Shown piece by piece: positions 8,833 through 17,359 of a DNA stretch of 64,000 nucleotides. The notes beneath the pieces are model-generated. The model worked only from the letters and a program-made list of their open reading frames with translations. It did not search any database and was not told the DNA's origin. How positions within the stretch are numbered: the first letter of the stretch is position 1; the number at the start of each line of letters is the position of its first letter. The position numbers and the translations under genes are program-made. The DNA comes from Coleofasciculaceae cyanobacterium (GTDB lineage Bacteria > Cyanobacteriota > Cyanobacteriia > Cyanobacteriales > Xenococcaceae), in the NCBI GenBank assembly GCA_036703275.1, contig DATNPK010000089.1, forward strand, positions 62,001 through 126,000, in the 5' to 3' direction.

Positions 8833-11430
8833 TTAAACAGGCATCCCTAAAATATCCTCAATTTTAGGCATTTCTTCTAACGAAATTACTCTACCTTCAT
8901 CTTCAAAGCTATCAATCTGATCAAAGTTGAGATAGCGATATAGATCGTTTTCAAAAGGTGCAATTTTCTCTTTGACAACTGTCATGTATTCTTCCACGGT
9001 AGGAATCTTACCCAACAAGGCACAGACAGCAGCTAATTCCGCCGAACCTAGGTAAACCTGCGCGCCTTTACCCATGCGGTTATTGAAGTTGCGGGTAGAA
9101 GTAGAAAAGACAGTAGCATTATCTTCCACACGGGCTTGATTACCCATGCAAAGAGAACAGCCAGGCATTTCGGTACGTGCGCCAGCAGCAGCAAACACTC
9201 CGTAGATACCTTCCTCGCGCAGTTGCTTTTCATCCATGCGAGTAGGGGGACAAATCCATAAGCGTCCCTTAACTACCCCTGCACCCTCAAGGATTTTGGC
9301 AGCAGCGCGATAATGTCCGATGTTGGTCATGCAAGAACCAATAAATACTTCGTCTACTTTATCTCCTGCACATTCTGACATTAGCTTAACGTTATCAGGA
9401 TCGTTGGGTGCAGCGACGATAGGTTCTTTTATTTCACTGAGGTTGACTTCAATAATATCAGCATATTCTGCATCCTTGTCGGCAGACATTAACTCGGGAT
9501 TGGCAAGCCACTGTTCCATTCTAGCTACGCGACGCATTAGAGTACGGGCATCTTGATAGCCACGGGCAACCATGTTTTTCAGCAGTGCCACGTTAGAACG
9601 TAAATATTCGGCGACAGTGTTTTCACTAAGTTTGATCGTACTACCAGAACACGAACGTTCGGCGGTAGCATCCGTCAGCTCAAAAGCTTGTTCTACCTTG
9701 AGATTAGGTAAGCCTTCCATTTCCATAACTCGCCCGTTAAAGACATTTTGCTTGTTTTCTTTAGAAACAGTTAGTTTGCCCTCTTGAATAGCTACCCAAG
9801 GAATAGCGTTAACGATATCTCTTAAAGTTATTCCTGGCTGTAATTCTCCTGTAAAGCGAACTAAAACAGATTCAGGCATATCTAGAGGCATTACACCCAA
9901 GGCAGAGGCAAAAGCAACCAAACCTGAACCAGCAGGAAAGGATATACCTAAGGGAAAACGAGTATGAGAGTCTCCGCCAGTACCAACCGTATCGGGTAAT
10001 AGCATTCTATTTAACCAAGAGTGGATAATACCATCTCCAGGACGCAACGCTACTCCACCACGAGTCGAGAAAAAATCAGGTAAATCTTTATGAGTTTGAA
10101 TGTCTACAGGTTTAGGATAGGCTGCGGTATGACAGAAGGTTTGCAAAGTTAGGTCGGCATTAAAACCAAGACAAGCCAACTCTTTTAATTCATCCCGTGT
10201 CATCGGTCCTGTAGTATCTTGAGAACCAACGGTAGTCATAATCGGTTCGCAGGATGTATTAGGACGAACCCCTGCCAAACCACAGGCTTTACCAACCATT
10301 TTTTGCGCCAAAGTAAAACCTTTGCCTGTATCTTCTGGCATAGAGGGGCGAGTAAAGACTTCAGACGTATCTAGTCCTAATGCTTCTCTGGTTTTATCAG
10401 TTAATGCACGACCAATAAGTAAAGGAATTCTACCTCCTGCCCGTACTTCATCGATGATCGTATCTGGTTTGAGAGTAAAGCTAGAAATAACTTCGCCAGC
10501 TTCGTTAGTAATTTCGCCTTTATAGGGATAGATCGTAATTACATCGCCCGTATTCATTTGGACAACATCACATTCGATGGGTAATGCACCAGAATCTTCG
10601 GCGGTATTAAAAAAGATCGGCGCAATTTTGTTACCCAGAATATAGCCTCCAGCTTTCTTGTTGGGAACAAAAGGAATTTCATTGCCAATGTGCCACAATA
10701 CAGAGTTAATCGCTGATTTACGAGAAGATCCTGTCCCAACCACATCACCTACATAGGCAATAGGATGTCCTTTTTCTTTTAACTTCGCAATGGTGTCTAA
10801 TCCATCGGGCATCTTTGACTCTAGCATTGCTAAAGCATGGAGAGGAATGTCTGGGCGAGTTGTCGCATGGGGTGCAGGAGATAGGTCATCGGTGTTGGTT
10901 TCTCCTGGTACTTTAAAGACGTTAACGGTAACGGCTTCAGCCGGCTTAGGGCGATGGGTAAACCATTCTGCATTTGCCCAAGAATGAATTACCTGTTTGG
11001 CATATAAATTGCTTTTAGATAATTCCAAGACATCATTAAACTCATCAAATACTAACAGAGTTTTACTTAATGCCTTAGTTGCTTCAGTGGCGATCGCACT
11101 ATCATCAGACTTTAATAAATTAACCAAAGACTTAACATTGTACCCTCCAACCATCGTACCAAGTAAGCGTACTGCTTCGGTGGTAGAAATTACAGGACAC
11201 TCAATCTCACCCTTAGCTACGCCAGTTAAGAAACCAGCCTTAACATAGGCTGCATCGTCTACCCCAGGTGGAACTCTATCTCTTAATAATTCTAGTAGTT
11301 CTTTTTGTTCTGCTTGGGGAGGATTTTTTAATATTTCACATAGTTCTGAAGTTTGCTGTGCTGTTAAGGGTAACGCAGGAATACCCATAGCTGCTCTTTC
11401 GGCTGCGTGTTTTTTATATGCTTTTAACAT
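8833..11430 (-). CDS. acnB: Aconitate hydratase B (bifunctional 2-methylisocitrate dehydratase type)
   Basis: The 865-residue protein matches AcnB in length and order: N-terminal HEAT-like domain, then the swivel domain ([12 protein letters not shown]), then the catalytic core. The [4Fe-4S] cysteines are visible in [15 protein letters not shown] and [10 protein letters not shown] near the C-terminus. It interconverts citrate and isocitrate in the cytoplasm and supplies 2-oxoglutarate for nitrogen assimilation. The start at 11430 has a GGAG ribosome-binding site a few bases upstream. Confidence 0.96.
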   Translation of the reverse strand: MLKAYKKHAAERAAMGIPALPLTAQQTSELCEILKNPPQAEQKELLELLRDRVPPGVDDAAYVKAGFLTGVAKGEIECPVISTTEAVRLLGTMVGGYNVKSLVNLLKSDDSAIATEATKALSKTLLVFDEFNDVLELSKSNLYAKQVIHSWANAEWFTHRPKPAEAVTVNVFKVPGETNTDDLSPAPHATTRPDIPLHALAMLESKMPDGLDTIAKLKEKGHPIAYVGDVVGTGSSRKSAINSVLWHIGNEIPFVPNKKAGGYILGNKIAPIFFNTAEDSGALPIECDVVQMNTGDVITIYPYKGEITNEAGEVISSFTLKPDTIIDEVRAGGRIPLLIGRALTDKTREALGLDTSEVFTRPSMPEDTGKGFTLAQKMVGKACGLAGVRPNTSCEPIMTTVGSQDTTGPMTRDELKELACLGFNADLTLQTFCHTAAYPKPVDIQTHKDLPDFFSTRGGVALRPGDGIIHSWLNRMLLPDTVGTGGDSHTRFPLGISFPAGSGLVAFASALGVMPLDMPESVLVRFTGELQPGITLRDIVNAIPWVAIQEGKLTVSKENKQNVFNGRVMEMEGLPNLKVEQAFELTDATAERSCSGSTIKLSENTVAEYLRSNVALLKNMVARGYQDARTLMRRVARMEQWLANPELMSADKDAEYADIIEVNLSEIKEPIVAAPNDPDNVKLMSECAGDKVDEVFIGSCMTNIGHYRAAAKILEGAGVVKGRLWICPPTRMDEKQLREEGIYGVFAAAGARTEMPGCSLCMGNQARVEDNATVFSTSTRNFNNRMGKGAQVYLGSAELAAVCALLGKIPTVEEYMTVVKEKIAPFENDLYRYLNFDQIDSFEDEGRVISLEEMPKIEDILGMPV

Positions 11431-11651
11431 TTAGTAGTTCTCCTCTTTCTATATGTATATTTATTACAGAATATCTATTGTCTCATCTCTCATCGATCCT
11501 AATAATTCCAGGTTGATTGAAGTAATTTTTCAAGAAACAAAATGACTTAGATGTGAATACAATTATTCTATTGCTTCCAGTTTTGTGTAGTGTATCGAGA
11601 TTGTCAGACTGTAGCGGCGAGGTTAAGCAATCTTGCTCAAAAGGATGCTGA

Positions 11652-11930
11652 TTAGACAATAGGCGGAGTTTTAATATTTAAAGGAGGCTGATCAAACGCG
11701 ATCGCAGCATTCTCGGCACGGTTTAATAACCATTCTGGTATTTGAACCCAGACAATAAAGGCCTTAGTCCCACACATAGCAAGTATTTTACTTGTTTTAT
11801 GATGACCGTTGTTCCAGCGAAGATAAATATTTTTTGCTTGTCCAATATATAAAACATTGTTGTTAGCATCGACAACTTTATAAATGCCGCTAATTTTTGG
11901 TAAGCTATGAAGCTCAGTAATTGGTATCAT
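11652..11930 (-). CDS. Small GIY-YIG nuclease-fold protein
   Basis: I start this at the ATG at 11930, two bases after the upstream gene's stop, giving 92 residues. The GIY-YIG core is visible: SGIYKVVDANNNVLYIGQAKNIYLR, then a helix containing Arg-Trp and a later glutamate (NRAENAAI) that could bind metal. It is short and lacks a DNA-binding extension. It is the last gene of a three-gene reverse-strand set with the two coiled-coil proteins upstream. Function beyond a likely nuclease fold is unknown. Confidence 0.72.
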   Translation of the reverse strand: MIPITELHSLPKISGIYKVVDANNNVLYIGQAKNIYLRWNNGHHKTSKILAMCGTKAFIVWVQIPEWLLNRAENAAIAFDQPPLNIKTPPIV

Positions 11931-11932
11931 GG

Positions 11933-12265
11933 CTACAGCTCTTCTAGATGAATATCTGCCAACTGAGTTTCCAACTGAATACGCTCCCAATCAACTTCTA
12001 TTTTAGCATCGTTTAAACCTGCCATACGACCGACGGTTAATAAAGAGTTTTTCAGCATTTTTTCTGATGCTTCTAAATTTTGAAGAGAAATATCTAAATT
12101 TTTTTCTTTTAGTAACTTTGTTTGGTTAAAAATCTCAATCCAGCATGATTTATATCGCAGATCTTTTCCCTTCGTTAAGTCCGAACGTTTTTTCTTTAGT
12201 TGTTTAGTATTTTTGGTATGAGTAAGATCATAAACTACTTGCTTTATTTTAAATAATTTCATCAT
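11933..12265 (-). CDS. Hypothetical charged helical protein
   Basis: The 110-residue protein is lysine- and glutamate-rich and mostly helical by composition, with a likely coiled coil over the C-terminal half. Its start overlaps the stop of the upstream gene by four bases (ATGA), and its stop lies next to the GIY-YIG start, so the three are probably co-translated. I do not recognise the family. Confidence 0.6.
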   Translation of the reverse strand: MMKLFKIKQVVYDLTHTKNTKQLKKKRSDLTKGKDLRYKSCWIEIFNQTKLLKEKNLDISLQNLEASEKMLKNSLLTVGRMAGLNDAKIEVDWERIQLETQLADIHLEEL

Positions 12266-12918
12266 TTATCTTGCACAACTTTGGCGTATCGAATCGCTTT
12301 TTTGACTATTTTAAGAATTTCTGATTGTTCTAAATTTAAAATATCTCTGCCTTTTTCAACAGCTTTATTAACTGAACGAGTGTCGTAAATAGCATTTATC
12401 TTGGCAATTACCTCTAAAGATACTTCCTCTTCCAGTAATTTCTTAACTAGTTCTCGCTGTACTCGATAAGTATCGTTCCAAGTTTGTAGAGATCTTTGAC
12501 TGCTTTCTAAATTGCCAATTCTTTTAATTTGCTCAGACCAATTATCGAGGAGTTTTACTAATTCTAAAGCGGTTTTTACTTTTGCTTTATTAAAAATTTG
12601 CTTAAGAGCATTACCTTTTTTGTGGCTATCTTCAATAACTTTAATATGTTCTTCTTGATACTTTGCTAAAACTTGTTCTGCTGCGCCAACTGCTGCTTTT
12701 TTTTGTTGATAACTTTTAACATAACCTTGTTGTTCACGAATTTCGTTCAATACCTCATCATAATTAGTCATGTTGTGACGATAATGATTAAAAAGCTGCC
12801 TACCATTCGCTTTGTCATAATCAATTATTTTTCCGTGTTCATTTTTTATTTGATAAAAATTTTCAAGGTTGCGTAATTCTATTTTTTCGCGCGGATTAAT
12901 ATCTTCATTAATACTCAT
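12262..12918 (-). CDS. Hypothetical coiled-coil protein, first gene of GIY-YIG operon
   Basis: I choose the ATG at 12918 (MSINEDINPREK), giving 218 residues. A longer in-frame start at 12984 would add a hydrophobic, AT-rich leader that looks non-coding. The protein is rich in Lys, Glu and Gln with heptad-like stretches (QQKKAAVGAAEQVLAKYQEE), no signal peptide and no membrane segment. The ATGA overlap with the next gene indicates an operon. Family not recognised. A divergent gene begins 139 bases away. Confidence 0.6.
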   Translation of the reverse strand: MSINEDINPREKIELRNLENFYQIKNEHGKIIDYDKANGRQLFNHYRHNMTNYDEVLNEIREQQGYVKSYQQKKAAVGAAEQVLAKYQEEHIKVIEDSHKKGNALKQIFNKAKVKTALELVKLLDNWSEQIKRIGNLESSQRSLQTWNDTYRVQRELVKKLLEEEVSLEVIAKINAIYDTRSVNKAVEKGRDILNLEQSEILKIVKKAIRYAKVVQDK

Positions 12919-13057
12919 AATATAAAAGTTTTTTTGCTTGTAGACAAATATAATATTATATATTACATAAAATAGCAATCGCAATCACAATCAAACAATT
13001 GATTGTCTAGCAACAATGGAAGCAGTGATTTTATTATTCCAAAAAGATTAATTCAGA

Positions 13058-13609
13058 ATGGATGTATTTATCTTTCCCATTGCCAGTCTTTTGCAAGCTA
13101 TAATCCAAGAAGCTCATGCTGAGAATCAAGGCCGACACGAAGAAAAGATGTCGCAAATCAACTTAATTGCTAATTCTGAATTAAGAGATAGTTATGTACA
13201 GCAGCTTATTTTAGATAAGTTTTTAGCCCCTGTTGAAGATGCACAACATCAAATAAAAAATACTGCTAAACACGCTCAATATATGGCTGAGTCAGTTAAT
13301 TATTATTACCGAGATCATTATTTATCAAAAGAGCAAGCAAAAGATGTTTGTCAACGGTTTCGTTTCTTAGCAGTCAAAATTGCCGAAGTTGATTCTTTAT
13401 ATGAGTTGAAATTAATATATCAGGCAATTACTTTGTTTGCGCATCGAATGTGTGAATTTAAGCATAATGACCGTAAATATTCTATAGAACAAGCTGTCAG
13501 GAAAAATATTTTAGATAGACTGAGTACTTGTATTGCTGTAGAAAATAATTTTCAATGCAGATTATCTTTGATGAGCAATAATAGTAAGGGTACGAAGAAT
13601 AATAATTAA
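13058..13609 (+). CDS. Hypothetical protein divergent from GIY-YIG operon
   Basis: The 183-residue protein is predicted to be mostly helical. The first helix (FIFPIASLLQAIIQEAHAEN) is partly hydrophobic, and the remainder is rich in His, Gln and Tyr with no recognised motif. It is transcribed away from the three-gene GIY-YIG set and shares its intergenic region. Base use is AT-rich like that set. No function assigned. Confidence 0.55.
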   Translation: MDVFIFPIASLLQAIIQEAHAENQGRHEEKMSQINLIANSELRDSYVQQLILDKFLAPVEDAQHQIKNTAKHAQYMAESVNYYYRDHYLSKEQAKDVCQRFRFLAVKIAEVDSLYELKLIYQAITLFAHRMCEFKHNDRKYSIEQAVRKNILDRLSTCIAVENNFQCRLSLMSNNSKGTKNNN

Positions 13610-13765
13610 AAAAGTTTGATGTCAGCCTGATGATTCTTATTTTATTTTGATGAGAGTAATTAAAAATAATTTAAGATATTGCGATCGCCTTGGCAAATCC
13701 CTGCACTTCTACGCTCATAAAACATACAATTATAATATTAACAACAATTATCTAGGTAATATTTG

Positions 13766-14371
13766 ATGATTACCTCTCCTCAAAATTCGTATTTGACAAT
13801 CAAAGAATATCTTCAGTTAGAAACAGATAGCGATATCAAACATGAGTATATTGATGGTGAAGTTTATGCAATGGCTGGTGCTACCGATACCCATGTCACT
13901 ATTGCAGGAAATATCTTTGCCCTACTACTTTCTCACTTAAGAGGTTCTGGGTGTCGGGTGTATATTTGCGATATGAAAGTCACGATTGAAGCCAAGAATT
14001 ACTTTTACTATCCTGACATATTAGTGATTTACGAAGAGAAGGACAAGGAAAACAGTACGTTTAAAAAGTTTCCCAGTTTAATTATTGAAGTGTTATCTGA
14101 CTTCACTGAAGCTTTTGACCGTGGTGATAAGTGTGCTGACTATAAGTCTTTGCCAAGCCTACAAGAATACGTGCTGGTTAATCCAAAAAAAGCAAGAATT
14201 GAGTGCTTTCGGGGCACAGAACGCGGTTTATGGTTGTTACAATTTTATGAATTAAAAAATGAGCAATTTGAATTAGCTAGCGTTGATTTCGCAGAAAAGA
14301 TTAGTGATGTATACGAAAAAGTGGTTTTTAGTGAACAATCTGGTTCTAAGAAACAGCAAAATTTTATTTGA
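13766..14371 (+). CDS. Uma2-family (DUF820) putative restriction endonuclease
   Basis: About 200 residues with the features of this PD-(D/E)XK-fold family, which is greatly expanded in cyanobacteria. The N-terminus reads LTIKEYLQLETDSDIKHEYI, followed by DGEVYAMAGAT. The acidic pair is in YYPDILVIYE and LIIEVLSDFTEAFDRGDK, with the basic residue in GDKCADY. Members have the nuclease fold but their physiological role is mostly unknown. Two adjacent ATGs (13763 and 13766) are possible starts. It sits in the accessory stretch just before hicAB. Confidence 0.85.
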   Translation: MITSPQNSYLTIKEYLQLETDSDIKHEYIDGEVYAMAGATDTHVTIAGNIFALLLSHLRGSGCRVYICDMKVTIEAKNYFYYPDILVIYEEKDKENSTFKKFPSLIIEVLSDFTEAFDRGDKCADYKSLPSLQEYVLVNPKKARIECFRGTERGLWLLQFYELKNEQFELASVDFAEKISDVYEKVVFSEQSGSKKQQNFI

Positions 14372-14497
14372 ATAAAAAGAGTTCTTGAGAATATCGCTTT
14401 ATCAAACCTTTCCAAGATCGAGGCGATCGCAATTTACTAATTTAGTTATATATAATTGACATAGTATCATTATTACAACTATTGTGTATTTAATGAT

Positions 14498-14751
14498 ATG
14501 GCACAAATCATTAAACTTGTTGCTCAAATTCGCAATAATCCTCAAGATGTGAGGTTCAATGATTTGGCAAAAGTCTGTACTCATTATTTTGTTGAACCGA
14601 GACAACAAGGAACAAGTCACTTTGTTTATAAAACTCCTTGGCAAGGTGATCCTCGTGTAAACATTCAAAATAAAAAAGGAAAGCCAAACCGTATCAGGTT
14701 AAGCAAATGCTAGCTGCAATTAAAAAGCTGGAGAGTAACAGTAATGATTAA
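14498..14751 (+). pseudogene. hicA: HicA-family mRNA interferase toxin with C-terminal frameshift
   Basis: The open frame from 14498 gives 71 residues with HicA hallmarks: VRFNDLAKVC, GTSHFVYKTP with the catalytic histidine, and VNIQNKKGK. It then diverges and stops at 14713. The +1 frame from about 14683 continues with AKPYQVKQMLAAIKKLES and stops at 14749-14751, overlapping the hicB start. That is the normal HicA ending and the normal coupled layout. A single lost base in the A-rich tract at 14672-14683 explains it. As read, the toxin loses its native C-terminal helix, so it is either inactive or a sequencing artefact. Confidence 0.7.
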
Positions 14752-15070
14752 CTTTGAACACTATACTTATAGAGTCATTTGGTCAGCAGAAGACGAAGAG
14801 TTTGTAGGATTATGTGCAGAATTTCCGAGTCTTTCATACTTAGATGAAACACATTTAAAAGCATTGATAGGTATCACCAATCTAATTAAAGATATAGTTG
14901 ATGACATGGAAGCTAACGGAGAAAAAGTTCCTATACCTATCTCGGAAAAAAAATACAGTGGAGTGTTTCAAGTTCGGATTCCTCCAGAACGCCATCGTAT
15001 GTTAACAATTGAAGCTGCCGAGCAAAATGTTAGCCTGAATCGTTTGGTAAGCGATAAACTAGCTGGTTAG
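14744..15070 (+). CDS. hicB: HicB-family antitoxin
   Basis: The 108-residue protein combines the HicB partial RNase H-like fold (YTYRVIWSAEDEEFVGLCAEFPSLS) with a C-terminal ribbon-helix-helix type segment (VRIPPERHRMLTIEAAEQNVSLNRLVSDKL). The start overlaps the end of the reconstructed hicA frame, as expected for a translationally coupled toxin-antitoxin pair. It should bind and neutralise HicA and repress its own promoter. The gene is intact although hicA appears broken. Confidence 0.85.
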   Translation: MINFEHYTYRVIWSAEDEEFVGLCAEFPSLSYLDETHLKALIGITNLIKDIVDDMEANGEKVPIPISEKKYSGVFQVRIPPERHRMLTIEAAEQNVSLNRLVSDKLAG

Positions 15071-15083
15071 TTGCAAAATGTGA

Positions 15084-15836
15084 CTAAGCTATGCCAGGAA
15101 AACGGCGATATTTGAGTAAGTAACCCAAGAGCATCAGCAAGATAATTATCGCTGTACCGATGCCAATAGGACTAGGTAGCCAAAAGATAGCATGGATATG
15201 ATTAACTTCGCCTGGATGGAGTTGCCAAACTAGACCTTTTGTTAAAGTATTATTTATTGGTTGAAGATTTTCTGAATTAGAGATACTGCGAGCAATCCAA
15301 GGAGTAGTTAACTGAAACTTTAAGTTAGCTATCGAATCTGGATCGATGATAATTTTATCTTGTTGACTCAGAATTTTTAATGCTCTTAGGTCAATCGCCA
15401 GATCTAAGCTGTTTCTTTCAACAAAGATTAGGTTGCTTTGATGGATCGATACCTGGGAATTAAGCTTAATCAAATCGACTCGATCTTTGGGAATAGTCGC
15501 ATTAGGAACAATGCTAGTTTGAAAAAGCTGATTAAACTTTTGGGCTAATTCTGCACCATTACCGAAGGGAATAATTAATAAGAGTTCTTGAGAATTAAGT
15601 TTTTTAACGTTGCCATCAAGTTGGCGCGATCGCTTTTGCAAACTATCCAACCATTTTTTCGTATCCGATGGCGCAAGATTACTCAGTTTTTCACTAACTT
15701 TTACGTGCTGAGTAATCTCTCCACTATAGGGAGTCGCAAAATTAATTCCTACCTGATAATCAACGCAGCCAGTTAACAAGACTGTTAAACATAAAATGAC
15801 AGGCAATAAAAATCTCACAACGCTAATATTTTTCAT
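15084..15836 (-). CDS. DUF3153-type cyanobacterial lipoprotein
   Basis: The 250-residue protein has a lipoprotein signal (VILCLTVLLTGC, lipobox cysteine near residue 24), a soluble domain of about 190 residues and one C-terminal membrane helix (GIGTAIIILLMLLGYLLKYRR). This architecture fits the DUF3153 proteins found widely in cyanobacteria. It should be anchored at both ends facing the lumen or periplasm. Function is unknown. It lies 69 bases downstream of the TldE/PmbA gene on the same strand. Confidence 0.75.
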   Translation of the reverse strand: MKNISVVRFLLPVILCLTVLLTGCVDYQVGINFATPYSGEITQHVKVSEKLSNLAPSDTKKWLDSLQKRSRQLDGNVKKLNSQELLLIIPFGNGAELAQKFNQLFQTSIVPNATIPKDRVDLIKLNSQVSIHQSNLIFVERNSLDLAIDLRALKILSQQDKIIIDPDSIANLKFQLTTPWIARSISNSENLQPINNTLTKGLVWQLHPGEVNHIHAIFWLPSPIGIGTAIIILLMLLGYLLKYRRFPGIA

Positions 15837-15905
15837 GATTAACTACCCATCGCATAGAGTTTCTTAAGTTTGCCGAGATGTATTTTATTCTGACTTCTGA
15901 CTTCA

Positions 15906-17210
15906 TTACTGTCTTGCTGCTACACCTAATTGAGCAAAAACAATATGAGGAACATAGGCACTGCTACCAACCCATTCAGGGCGATCGCTTAGATCGATTA
16001 TCTGGCTGAAGGCTTCAAAAATGTTTCCTGCCACCATTGTATCTTTTACTCTGCCGACAATTTTTCCCTGCTCAACTTTGTAACCTAAATCTATATTGAC
16101 GGAAAATTCACCTGCTAAAACATTAGATTGTCCCGCACCCAAAACCTGATCGACAATAATGCCTTCTTCCATGCCAGCAATCAAATCATCAACGGTAGTT
16201 GTACCAGGGCTAATGCAGACATTGGCTAAACTGGGGCTAGGACGCGAAATACCGCCTCGAAAACCATTGCCACTAGATTCTACTCCATGGCGAGCTGCCC
16301 AGCGTCTATCCCAGTAAAATTGCTTGACCACGCCTTGCTCGATCAAATACTTCTTGCTGGTGGGTACTCCCTCATCATCAAAATCACAGGCAGAAACTCC
16401 AATAGTAGGATCTTCATAGACATTAATTTGTCGATCAACTATTTTTTCGCCTAATTTATCGGTTAAGGGAGAGGCTTTTTGCACCACAGATTGACCAGAA
16501 AAAATTGTGCCAAACATTCTGCCCATAGTGCTGCTGACTGCACTAGGAGTAAACAACACGGGATATGTCCCGCTGGTAATACTTGCTTTAGCTTCAGCAC
16601 GTTGATATTTAACAATTAACTTGTTTAAAATTGCTTGATAGTCTGGTTGGCGATCGCGAGTTACTTCATAAGCATAAGCCTGTAAAAAATCTTCGCCCCG
16701 CACCAAATTACCTGATAAAACCGCACTAAGACTTTGGCTATTCTGTTCGGTGTAAACGTTAGTTGTCGTTGCTAGCTTTACCTGACTAGAACGGCTATGA
16801 AAGCTAACGTCTACTAAAATATCAGGATTATATTGATGAACTTTGCTAATTAAGTCTTCTCCTACCCCGACTAATTTTTCGGTATTAGGAGGCTGGTAAT
16901 CGCTTTTTGGCTCAACTGAATTAACATCTTGAGTAAAGTCAAACTCTACAGGATCGCCAATTTCGGCAGTAGACACGGCTGCATCAACCAAATCTGACAA
17001 ACGAGTTAAATCTGTAGAACTAGCAAATCCCAACTTGCGATCGGCAATTACTCTTAAAGCAATACCTTCTGAAGCTTTAGTTTCTAATGACTTTAAACGG
17101 TTATTACCAAACTCAATTGGCGTATCCTGGCTGGCAACGTAATACACTTCTGCTTCGATACCTTTTTTATTTGCCAGGTCAATTACCTGTTCGACTATCC
17201 GATCCTTCAA
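15906..17210 (-). CDS. pmbA: TldD/PmbA family metallopeptidase-related protein (TldE/PmbA)
   Basis: The 434-residue protein matches the TldD/E family. The N-terminal domain includes EFGNNRLKSLETKASEGIALRV, and the C-terminal domain has FDDEGVPTSKKYLIEQGVV and GAGQSNVLAGEFSVNIDLGY. I do not see the HExxxH zinc motif that marks TldD, so this should be the TldE (PmbA) partner, which forms a heterodimer that degrades unfolded peptides. The length is normal. It is followed closely by the rnr-like gene upstream on the same strand. Confidence 0.85.
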   Translation of the reverse strand: MKDRIVEQVIDLANKKGIEAEVYYVASQDTPIEFGNNRLKSLETKASEGIALRVIADRKLGFASSTDLTRLSDLVDAAVSTAEIGDPVEFDFTQDVNSVEPKSDYQPPNTEKLVGVGEDLISKVHQYNPDILVDVSFHSRSSQVKLATTTNVYTEQNSQSLSAVLSGNLVRGEDFLQAYAYEVTRDRQPDYQAILNKLIVKYQRAEAKASITSGTYPVLFTPSAVSSTMGRMFGTIFSGQSVVQKASPLTDKLGEKIVDRQINVYEDPTIGVSACDFDDEGVPTSKKYLIEQGVVKQFYWDRRWAARHGVESSGNGFRGGISRPSPSLANVCISPGTTTVDDLIAGMEEGIIVDQVLGAGQSNVLAGEFSVNIDLGYKVEQGKIVGRVKDTMVAGNIFEAFSQIIDLSDRPEWVGSSAYVPHIVFAQLGVAARQ

Positions 17211-17359
17211 TGCTCTTGCTCCTTTTTTGATGACGTTGCTAATTTTAAAGTGCTGCTAAAAGCTATTAGCTATTAACTTTTAGCTTTTATTACTGGGGAT
17301 GGGAGAAGTGTTTAAATTGTTTCTTGCCTTCTTGCCTTCTCTGCACCCTACAAGCTTAC

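Noticed and set aside
9048-11248. Several short open frames on both strands within acnB
   Set aside because: They overlap a full-length, well-conserved aconitase and show no independent family features.
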